Source of the DNA: Stereocaulon alpinum
Lineage: Eukaryota > Ascomycota > Lecanoromycetes > Lecanorales > Stereocaulaceae
NCBI GenBank assembly: GCA_018257865.1
Contig: JAEUBA010000050.1
Span: 1-64,000 of the forward strand
DNA: 64,000 nucleotides
Direction: 5' to 3'
Shown here: positions 54,561 through 64,000 of the stretch, piece by piece
How the letters are laid out: each line of letters starts with the position of its first letter
How positions within the stretch are numbered: the first letter of the stretch is position 1
Position numbers and translations under genes: made by a program
Notes under the pieces: generated by a model
What the model was told of the DNA's origin: nothing
What the model saw: only the letters and a program-made list of their open reading frames with translations
Databases searched by the model: none

Positions 54561-55860
54561 ACTATAGCCAAAATGCAGCCAACCGAGACGTCCAGACACA
54601 ACATAATACCCCACCATCGAAATGGACGTGGATCATGATTCCCTTGCGTGGTTTAACGGCACAACTCTTGCAAGAAAGGCTCCTCTTGTATAGGAGTTTT
54701 TCGGCTTTCGAGCGCTAGCGTGTCCTGTGAGGAGCGATCTTCGAAGTCTGACAAAACCATCGTTCGAGGACCTTTCATCCAGCACGATTTTGCGATGTTT
54801 GTATGGGTTCCCATGCAGATATCGTTTGTGTTCTCCAACTACAGGTTTGAGGTCGACACAGCGCAACCAAGTTTATGCATATTTGCCAGTGTCGTAGATA
54901 CTATTTGGATCACATCAATTAATTGCTGAATTGAACTAATGAGTGCATGAATGATAGTTGAACACCCGTCTCCATCGGAATTTGTGAGGTAAATGTGACA
55001 TCGAGACCATTGATTGGCAGATTTTCCGTCGGGTACGGATTGTCACTTGAGGTTTCAGTCTTTCCGATCCTATCAGCTCTTCGAGATGTCTGTTAGTAAT
55101 ACATCGTTCCCGTTGCAAGGATTGCACTTAGGGTGACTCTATCTTGACTTCATGCTTCGTGCTCGACTCATATTTGGTGGTGAAAGTCGGAACAAACCTT
55201 CTCCGTATACCTCCTTGATCAGTGATTGTTCCATTGAAACAGTACGTCAATGGCTACCTTACATGGCAATCCCCACCGACGATGCATGAGATTTTCGAGC
55301 AGTTCCGACAACCTCGATCAATCAACGCTCAAGGCGTCGCTTTAGTTGAGCAATGCCTTTGAGGCTAGTACCACCGCCCCGGTCCCGGTCATGAGTGGTG
55401 CGGTATAGGGACCGATTGGCCCACGTTGTGTACGACGTCAAGATCGGTCGGAGCGAGATTGCTGGATTGTCTGGTTGCTAGATTCAGGGTGATAGGGATG
55501 TCGACGGTTGTATTGGGTGCCTCTCTTATCACTGGAATTGAAATGGGCACGTGCGGGTAGTATTCCTTTGGTTGGAACTTCTTTTCTATATGAGACGGGA
55601 CTTGAAGCTGCTTCGTGAGGTTAGATGGGTCGCTCGATTGTTGGTGGTTATGTGTTTTCGCTCGCTTTGAGGGCGTAGTCGAGGCGGATTCCGGATCAGA
55701 ATCGAGAAGCATGTCACTGGCGATTCCTGATTTACGACGTCGTCGTGATTCTCCACTCTTCCTTCCACCTCGCGCTCCGGCTTCTTAAGAGGGCATTGAT
55801 GGACGGATCCAAGGTCTGAGACGCGCCTTTTTGGGGGCGTTACGTTTCGGGTCACCGAGG
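54561..55860. other. Decayed sequence, 1.3 kb
   Basis: Two minus-strand frames (55712-55389 and 55897-55586) share low-complexity, Pro/Ser/Thr-rich residues; not assigned. No other signal. Confidence 0.35.
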
Positions 55861-56010
55861 AAGTAGACTGGATGCATTTTATGCATAAATCTTGCAAGTT
55901 CTGCCTTCCAAACCCCTGTGGCCTGTGAAGGAACCACGATGAGCGTGGGAAGATACTTTCGAAGCCTGATCTTCGCCGTTAACTCCCGAGCCTCGTTTAT
56001 CTCACGATCG
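55840..56010 (-). pseudogene. Possible SNF2-type helicase fragment
   Basis: The - strand contains RKYLPTLIVVPSQATGVWKAELARFM followed by VYFLGDPKRNAPKK, a pattern like motif Ia of SNF2/Rad54-type helicases (TLIVVP...W..E). Only about 50 residues are present and the frame closes soon after. Weak assignment based on one motif. Confidence 0.35.
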
Positions 56011-59000
56011 AGTGCGCTGAGCTGTTTGCTGTGTTAATTTGGAGTCGTGTCTTGCTTTGGCAACAAAGTCCTGCATCAGTAAGCTCAGGTTTTTCTTTGC
56101 TTAGATAGCATGTAGCAGCCGCCATTAGACTATATGAATGAATACTTGACTTCTTTTTCTTCTGAAGTAAGAATGTCTATCCGAGGTCTTAATATTTTCG
56201 TATTCGGATTTTAGCTTAAGTTATCAGGTACCTTATGTTTTGGCTGGGTACTATACGGTCGTCTAATACGTCCACGTCCAGGCAAAATCGTGCTATCATA
56301 GACTTGAAAGCGAAAACTTCAACCGGATTGGAGAATAACCACATGAATTATCCTCGTCGTAGGGGATCAATCATAAAGACGGGCTGTTCTCGAGCGCGGC
56401 AAGTCACTAAGCCTGCCTTTCCTGCACCGATTGAGTACGTCAACATGTTGAGAACTTTGTAAGTTGGTTATAAACATGCACGACTCCGAAGAAGATTAAG
56501 AGCAGCAATGTGACGAGAGATTCCCGGAAGCAAAATGAGTTCAAGCGCATCTGCTGAAGCCGTTGCTACCACTGATATGGCAGCTTGCAGGGCAAGGCGC
56601 TTTGTATGACGTCGGTCAAGATGTAGTGGTATGGTATTGATTGATGTTCTGACTACCTGGCTATCTGCTAAGGTATAGGCTTCTGCCAAGGCGGTGTTAG
56701 GCCACCGCCTGCAGCTATTCCCATATCAGAGTTCCCCCGAACAGAAACAGAAGACAGCGCCCACGCTGTCCTTGACGCTCCATAGTCTCATTCCTTAACT
56801 TCGCCATAACCATCGACCTGCTTGTCATCCTTCTCGATCAACTTCTCAAAACGTTTTGGCATGGCGCTCCGCCATTCATTGAATGTCTCATCATCCAGGG
56901 TAATCCGCTCCAAGGCGGGGAAAGCTTCGGAGATTTCATTGAAAATGGCGTTTGCTTTCAAAAGCAGAGCATTGTTGAGGTCCCTGTTGTCGGACAGGGC
57001 GTCCATACGTTTTTGGAAATCTGCCACGTTCGCATCATCTGGCCCCTTCGCCCACTTGCGATACACAGCGGACCATTGAACCATGCGTTCATTATAAGCA
57101 CCGAGCACGGTCCATGTACCATGCAATCACTCCTTTATAGTGGTGGTCCATGTTCCCTTGAATCAATCCTGAATTCGTCGACTGAGGACTGTAGGGAGCT
57201 CATGACGGCGTCTTGGATCATGGAATCGGTACCTGTCATCTTCCGTCGGATTAGTGCGCTACTTGGTCTTCCATACATTGAATTTCCGCTAGCTCATCTA
57301 GATTGTCGAAACGAACGAGCACGTATAAACACACCACAACCATGATCCAGGCTCATTCCTTGCGTCATCCATGCAATACGATCTACTGGTATAAGCTGCT
57401 CCGATCGGCCTTTCGACGTGACCTCTTTGAGTGCCTTCGTGATCTATTCATCCAACATCCCCTTGAAGGGGATTGTTCTTTGGCCATGGGTCATCATCTC
57501 CCCACCAGGTTATAAAGACGTGGCGGCTAAATGTACTTTTAGGGGTTGTGGTTGTGAAAAGTTTCGAGCTTAAGAAATAGGTGATCTGTAGCCGATTATG
57601 GATGAGGCAGTTTCTCTTGTGGTTTTTCTGATTCCCTTCTGCTTCGTCTCATCATCATAAAGGCATCGACTACGTGCTCGGATCGCTCTTCGATCACTGC
57701 CACTAATCGCTTTGTTCTTCAAGCCTCTCGATGAATACCAACACGTTGAGTAGAATTCGTAGTCTAAGAAGGTCCATCCCTATGTCTGGAACAGATTTAC
57801 AACATCCGTAAACTTCGTTTCCTAGGTTTCCGGTATTCAAGCACTTGTGAACAGCATTGATCACGGACTCAAAACGCTGAGGTGGATTCACATCGTTGTA
57901 GCGTAGATCGTGCTCATAGCATGTAGTCTACTCTTATCTCAAGATCATGGTTCCAGATTTTCAAAGGTAAACAATGCATCAATACTGCGGCCAGCCCATG
58001 TCTCTGTAAACGACTGTGAGTCAGTCTCGTGTTCGTGACCTGTCCACGAAGATTTCCATGCGGTTGATGTTGATCCTCACAAGGGCTTGTATTCAAGTGT
58101 CTGTTCGTGATCATGCCCAGCATAAGGTATGTTTGGGTACTTGCTGATGTCAGCTGAAATCTGTTTCTGGTACTCGATCGACACGCGCCATGCAAACGCT
58201 CTCAAAGCAAGCTCGACGAAGATCTTGCTGCAGGCATAGCGCAAATATTGGTAGTGTATTTCGGTCACCAATTTCTTAGTTTTCTACTCATGAGAAACTG
58301 TCTCTGGAAGTCCACCGTCCAGGGCAGCCTTGTATGCGTCTTTGTGAAGCTTGAGAAACTCCTAGGTTCGAGTAGTGATCTGTCGCTTTGCTGCCCCATT
58401 GATGTATCTCAACCCCTTCAGGAGGCTTTGACGAGATCGATGTCTTCGAGATTAAGATGATAAGCATTGCGATTCGACCCTTGGATCTCTGTGTTTTGGG
58501 TGTTTTCCCTTTAGGTCCTGCCGCAAGAGAAGAATGTTTTGAGCGGTGGGAGACGGTAAAAGTGCCTAGGTGAGGTTGATTTAGATAGGCCGTATTGCCC
58601 TCGATAGATGCTATTACACCAGTCAGTTAACATCCTAACTATTAATTGACGTGGCATAACTGACGGAGTGCCCCTCGCACAACATAAAGCTCGTAGCGCC
58701 GGTGACCACGCGAATATATATCGCGGATAGCATTTTATAGATCTTCGTCTGTAGTCACCTCTATAATCCTATTAGCTGTATAGATAAGGGTGCTCCCCCG
58801 GGTATTATCTTCGGCGGCCTAGAATTTCTTGGATGCTAGGAACTGGATTAGAGTATTATAACTGAGCTGGTCCTAAAGCTGGTTGGCGTTAGTAAGTAAA
58901 GCATCACGCATAATATACCGTAGTTGGATAAGATGGAATTTATCACCGAGCGTGTAACCGATTCTGAGGATAATATCAGGCGGGTAGGTGTCGTCTGGGA

Positions 59001-59267
59001 CTAGAGCTGGTGCGAAGAATGGTCTAGTATAATCGGGTTGCTCAGCACGGGTACCATTATGTCTGGGCTTTGCCCATACTTTCCCGGGCATGAAATTCAT
59101 CAATCAATACCGTGGTCACGGGTCGATATTCCATCTTGCCTTGATGATGTAAAGAGAACTACAGCGCTCACCTTGCAAGTTCGGTCCAGTCGCACGATCT
59201 GTCATACGCGACCAATAGTAGTATCATGTCATGAGGATCAGGGAAGAGATATCACTTGTGGCGCCTT
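56011..59267. other. Gene-poor stretch, 3.3 kb
   Basis: Many frames; one of 112 codons (57126-56788 -) has a coherent charged sequence (YNERMVQWSAVYRKW, EISEAFPALERITLDDETFNEW) but starts after a stop and has no known domain. I see no supportable gene. Confidence 0.4.
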
Positions 59268-59324
59268 CTAAAATTTCGAAAGGTTCAGCAAAACTTTCGA
59301 AAAACTCGAGCAAAATAAACTTAC
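59268..59324 (-). repeat. Intron-like repeat copy A (introner-like candidate)
   Basis: A 57-nt block on - with GTAAGT donor (59324-59319), branch-like GCTGAAC and TTTTAG acceptor (59269-59268). It contains two TTTCGAAA-type palindromes. The 3' half resembles copy B closely (both have AACCTTTCGAAATT before the acceptor AG). Confidence 0.6.
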
Positions 59325-59426
59325 TTCCATACAGCCGATGATTCATTTGGACGCCGTCCTTGCCAATGACTCCAATCACCCCCATCATTCCTCAATGTTG
59401 CTCGCGGCTCGTCGTAAGGCATTTTT
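59325..59426 (-). other. 102-nt exon-like piece between two similar introns
   Basis: Encodes from an ATG at its 5' end: PYDEPRATLRNDGGDWSHWQG and onward. Spliced to the sequence after copy A it reaches a stop within a few codons, so a full gene is not established; the upstream part (59749-59491) is not recognised. Confidence 0.3.
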
Positions 59427-59490
59427 CTAGAATTTCGAAAGGTTAGCAAGAGATCTTTCGAAAATTTCGAACAAAAATGAAAATACCTAC
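59427..59490 (-). repeat. Intron-like repeat copy B (introner-like candidate)
   Basis: A 64-nt block on - with GTAGGT donor (59490-59485), GCTAAC branch-like site and TCTAG acceptor (59428-59427). Contains two TTCGAAA palindromes and the shared TTTTCGAAAG and AACCTTTCGAAATT segments. Its 5' half differs from copy A. Confidence 0.6.
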
Positions 59491-62400
59491 AAAATATCGT
59501 AAGTAAGATAGTTAGGAAAAGGAAAAAAGTTTCGGGAGCACGAATTTCTGAATGCCTAGCATTCACCATGGCTCTTGACATTGCTATTGTCCAGAACCGG
59601 GTTTCGGGGCGGTGTGTCTTCATATCCGCCTCCACGGCGTAATTGAGGCAATGGCGGCCACACTGAAAGTCTCCAACGAGACGCAGAGCTCTATGGGTAG
59701 GATCACTAAGGATTGCCGGCACCTGACCAATACTGAAAGACCAACCCAAATCACAAGAGCCTCAAGCAGCACCAATCCTACAAGCCTGGCTGATGGAGGG
59801 AAGTGACGACTTCTGAGTCAGCGAGTAATTGAAGTCATGATACGTCACTAGGCTCCATATCCCATTCATTTGGCGGCAGAATCCTTGACAAAATGTTTGC
59901 CGTTGTTCTATACAAACCACGCTTGGACCAGACCACCTTTCATCGGAATTGAACGGGTCAAGATTGGACAAGTAGTTGTTCTCCGCTTCAAAGAAACAAT
60001 GAAGAAATGGCTTCCGGGATTCAACGCCTGTGAATATCCGATCCTGTTGTTAGATTGTTAGTATGATAGTTCCGAGGCGCTCCTCTAGACTTAGAGGTCT
60101 GATTTATGATGACTGGGGTATTGATCTACCAGCGTTGAAGCGTATCGGCTTGGTCACATCCAAAGAGCAATTGTGCCTTGACAGGTCCTCCTCTTTGGGA
60201 TCTTATTGTGTGTAGTGAGTATAACTAAAGCCTGTGCACTCTCTGCGATGGATTTTGTAGATCGAAGTCAACAAATGTGAAGAAGATCATGCAAAAGTGA
60301 GATTTCCAGAAGACCTCGGTGAGGTCATCTCTCAGAGTACAGGAATAGCCAGCCCGGCTATGTATCCCAGGGTAAGGAGCAGTGAGGAAATGGAAAGAGC
60401 ATCATCATAGGAATTCCTTTTATCTGGCCGTCCAGAACATTCATCACATCACATGTTACCATCTCAGTCCCATCCTTGGGGCTCCAGTGTCTGTTTTGAT
60501 GCTCATCGCACGCTATCGTCGCCAAACCGGTGAAGTTCGACACAGCTTCGATTTCATGACGATCCTATGTGGTAGGACTTTGGCATTGCAAGAATATCAG
60601 GTTTGGGGACAGTGTCATTGAGAGGCCTCACTGATTGAAGCTTGCAGTATGCCAGTGGTAGGCTATTGCAATCTTGTAATGATATTGAGTACTTTGTCAA
60701 TACCGGCTGATAGTTTCCGGTATAACCTCTGGCTGATGACATCTGGGAATCGTTAAGTATGTGACATCATAGGACCAAAATCTAAGTGTTACGCATTGAA
60801 ATGATCGGCCTGTTGAACGTTCGGCAGCCACGAAGTTATCCTTATTTATGGACCGACAAATCCGTCAATAAAGGCCCAGTGAGGAGAAGAGATTACTTCC
60901 CAACCTAGTGATCAGTTCGAGGAGCTAGTAACGCTCCATGAAAAAGCTGCCTTCCGCAGCGAGCGAAAATTGTGACTGACAGTGAGAAGATGGCAGGTAA
61001 GCGGTTCGCTATGTTTGTGGAACTTCTCATCCAGCCGCTATACAAGCTACTCCCTACGTCGAGAAAGCTTTCGTAGTTGACAGGGATAGAATCGTAGAAG
61101 AATCGTTCTCTTACATTGGTGTACTTTCATATGCAGCCAATCTACACTCTAATCCAGATGCGTACACGCCGGTACGAATGGATCAGAACCCGGAGTTGTC
61201 ATCGAGGAATGCACCGTAAAGCTGAAAGAAACTTGTCGAAGGAGAGGAACATACGCTGGGGCTTGTGTAACCGCACAAGCAACGCTGCTTGTTAGGCATT
61301 GCTCCTGCATAGAGCGAACTGCAAGACTTAGCAAGCTCAAAACCGACGAAGGAGTCTACCACGTGTTGGGTAACATCTCTGGCGAGGAAGAGGAACATAG
61401 CGATGCCTACAACAAGGCTGGTATATGCCGATTATTCAGGCAAGACGTTCAACCAGGCGTAAGATCTCAGAAATATCAAGATTCTTGATGAGCTTGAAGC
61501 GAGCGAAGACGGACATGCTTCGAGGGTGATGAATCACACCCAGACATCGCTCCTCTTTCAGACTGCCCCATGGAGATGGGCCACCATCTCCTGTCGGGTT
61601 GTGAAGTTTCCAGATATTATTAAAGCCATGCTTCGGACATCTCCGACCATGAAAGTGGACTCAGCGACTTAAGGAGCAATACCCAATTTTCGTTCTTCAG
61701 TATCAAGCCAGATAATTATGGCTTGCCCTCTAGTAGAGAAAGTATTGAGTATCGGAAGCGTACTGAGGGGAATGATAATCCACACCCATATTAGATGTGT
61801 AAATATGTGAAGCAAGTAAAGGCTAGGAAGGAGTGTGAACCCCAAAAAGTATGAGCATATTGCATGGTAGGCAGAATTGACATGTCGAGCAATCTATTCG
61901 GAGAGAGTGAGGTCTTGGTCACTTGGAGGGAATCTAGCCAGAAATAAAGCGGACGTAGTGTTGAACAGGGTTGCCCTTAGGTTAAGTTAGGGTGTCCATG
62001 AACGGACCTGCACGCCTGAAAGTACTAGAATAGCCGTAATGCCAGGCTCAGGCATGCGTGCCTTCGGAGCGTTCTGACAGCTTGAAGTCTGGCACAAACG
62101 AGATCTTCTCCACAACATCATCTAGGGTCAAACCACAGCGCAGCCGGAAGTGTCCAAGGTAGTGGCGGACATCCATGCTTGCACTGGCTCTCTACCTTTT
62201 CCTAGTTTCGGTTCTTTCGAATTTACCTTCGAATCTTTGCAATCAGGGAGGTGTCGATGAAGCCTATTTTTGGAAGCAAAACTCCCTTCACACTGACGGC
62301 ATTCGCATGGATTTTTACTTCTTCCAGCGGTTGCTATAAAGCCGGCATTGATGATGTCTTCGTAGGGTGTTCCTCGTCGAACAATGCCACTCCTGTATTC

Positions 62401-64000
62401 CTGTCCAGATGTCCGCCCGGTGTTGTGTTCCCGCGGTCAGAAGGCTGCGGTGATTCAAGTGAACGTGTGAATCCGGCATGGATGTTCGTTGACCCTGGGA
62501 ACTGAGGTTGAGCAACAGCTCTTTGAGTGGTATAGATGTCCTTGTTGTCCAAGCATTGCACCATGGCATTGAAAGCTGTGCGAATCGCATGTGCCGGGAC
62601 GCCAATTGCTAGTTGGTGGTAAATTGGGAGACCTTGCCACAGAAGACACATATGTTAGTGAAATTAGGTAAAGGGGCATGAGATGTAGCAGAGCTTCATG
62701 CTCGTGATAGGACATAGATGTTAGGAGAAAAGGAAGCAGACATGAATATCAGTCACAACCTATAGCGCTCTCGTGAACGAACCGAGGGGATTCTTTCATT
62801 CCCTGAGAGGACAAACCGTAGTTCGCCCGTCGAATGCGAGGTAGACGCCCAAGATTGGCAAGTTCATGTGAGATCCCAAGCGTAGTTGACACCTTTAGTC
62901 TCAACGTCTTCATCGCTGTCATAGAGCAAGTGGTCGGAAGTAGTTGGCGGTCTCTCTTGTGCGCTCAAGGGGCTTTAGTGTCCATATAGGCAAGGTAGAC
63001 ACAAGGCCTTGATCTGCAGCACTGTCATCACCTTCAAGGGAGAAACCACCTAATAAGCGACTTTCTAATGAGCTTATACTTCAGAGGATATGTGGAACAT
63101 GCATCTCGACAGCAGTGCACTGACATTCCTCTCCGCTACTGTGAGCAGCAGCTGTTTAGGTAGAACGACGCGGGGGAAGAGTTACCACAGTTGCGAAAGT
63201 TGCTCGTGTTGCGGCATCGTATGTAGCTGATGCAACTTCCACATCGTCAACGTGCATGAAGCATGCTGTGCACAGAACACTTTTCCCTCCACCAAATCTC
63301 TGTGATCAGTCATCTTGCAACGTCGACCATATCTGTGTGTATGTATATGTATATAAATAAGCACGATGGACTTGTGTAACAGTCATATACGTTGTTCAAG
63401 AGGACAGATCAAAGTGTGAGACTATGAGAGTGTGTTGTAGAACAGATGGAAAGATGGAGGGAGAAAAGGATTTCCATACCCGCTTGGTCGCGCTAGTGGA
63501 CGAGTGAAGGGGCAAGATGTGGGTTCGTTGCCAATCAAAGAGGCTAATTCACCGAGTAAGATTACACGGGGTGGAAGAGACACTTTCAAATGGTACAGTG
63601 AACAACAGAGTCGGAAACCTCGCGCAAACAGAGAGTTGAATGATCCTAAGCAAGGATAATGTGGCTTCTTCTCAAACATCTTAGAGGTGAAATCTTAGAG
63701 ATACAGAGAAGCCCACTACCATTGCAATCAAAAGGAGGCTCTGTCTAGGCTGGCTATGAGTAGTGCACTACTTCTTCTAACAGGGTCTAAGATCGTTGCT
63801 CTCTAGAATAGCAACTATGCAATTCAATGGCCGTAGCAAGTGATGGGAATGCCTCCCATCGCCTCTTGAACTAGCAAGCTTCACAACGGAGACTGAAGCG
63901 CACCCAATGTTCGGGCGGCGTGAGGCTACGACGCGTCAGCCAATCAACTCAAGAAACCTAGAATGGCATTCCTCGCCAATATTACCTCCATTCACGCTTC
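59491..64000. other. Gene-poor right end, 4.5 kb
   Basis: Short frames throughout, on both strands (for example 61183-61398 -, 62334-62651 -, 62251-62505 +). None shows a family motif, a signal peptide with mature protein, or an in-phase spliced model. I see no gene; possible pseudogene debris with frequent TAG codons. Confidence 0.4.

Noticed and set aside
1..64000. tRNA, rRNA or CRISPR
   Set aside because: No T-loop/anticodon arrangement, rRNA core or spaced repeat array was recognised by eye.

Overview
This window is nuclear DNA from a filamentous ascomycete (Pezizomycotina), most likely a Dothideomycete. Genes are spliced with short GT-AG introns, mostly 47-60 nt, with CTNAC-like branch points. 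The protein set is fungal: a one-polypeptide betaine-lipid synthase, NOP9, a RINT1/Tip20 tether, a CtpA/YgA-type copper ATPase, an Abr1/brown1-type multicopper oxidase and a STAND-type N-terminal domain protein. Class-level placement is inference; I could not run a search. No rRNA, tRNA or CRISPR array was recognised.

Layout. 0-9 kb: betaine-lipid synthase (-), a DUF1349 protein (-), a TpA-rich decayed stretch, then a seven-exon MFS transporter (-) with a micro-exon and a probable GC-AG intron. 10-17 kb: DNA ligase I (-) and a RINT1/Tip20 tether (+) diverge from a 218-bp promoter holding a palindrome of two MCB (ACGCGT) boxes; a small His-rich-tailed protein (-) follows. 17.9-21.9 kb: two decayed calcium-related genes lie side by side, a Na+/Ca2+ exchanger that has lost its first exchange domain and an EF-hand (SCaMC/Sal1-type) mitochondrial carrier with several lesions. 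23.6-30.6 kb: a copper P1B-ATPase with four N-terminal metal-binding modules is followed on the same strand by a secreted multicopper oxidase carrying a 91-residue insert with 30 methionines. 33-42 kb: a small membrane protein, a STAND-like N-terminal protein, an NmrA-like reductase diverging from NOP9, and a PLP decarboxylase. 42-45 kb: an F-box-like pseudogene, a MITE-like element with 41-bp perfect inverted repeats, and a reading frame broken almost only by TAG codons (RIP-like). 46-49.3 kb: a large C2H2 zinc-finger protein. 49.3-64 kb: a gene-poor compartment with one clear gene (GFA-family), fragments of Ty3-type retroelements on both strands, a possible helicase fragment, and two near-repeat introns that look like introner-like elements.

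How the genes fit together. The clearest functional pairing is copper: the ATPase would pump Cu into the Golgi lumen, where the oxidase next door would be loaded before secretion, as known for ygA/ctpA and their laccase-type clients in Aspergillus. The ligase/tether pair shares a cell-cycle-type promoter. The decayed genes, TAG-rich frames and retroelement relics suggest a genome that has been exposed to repeat-induced point mutation (RIP).
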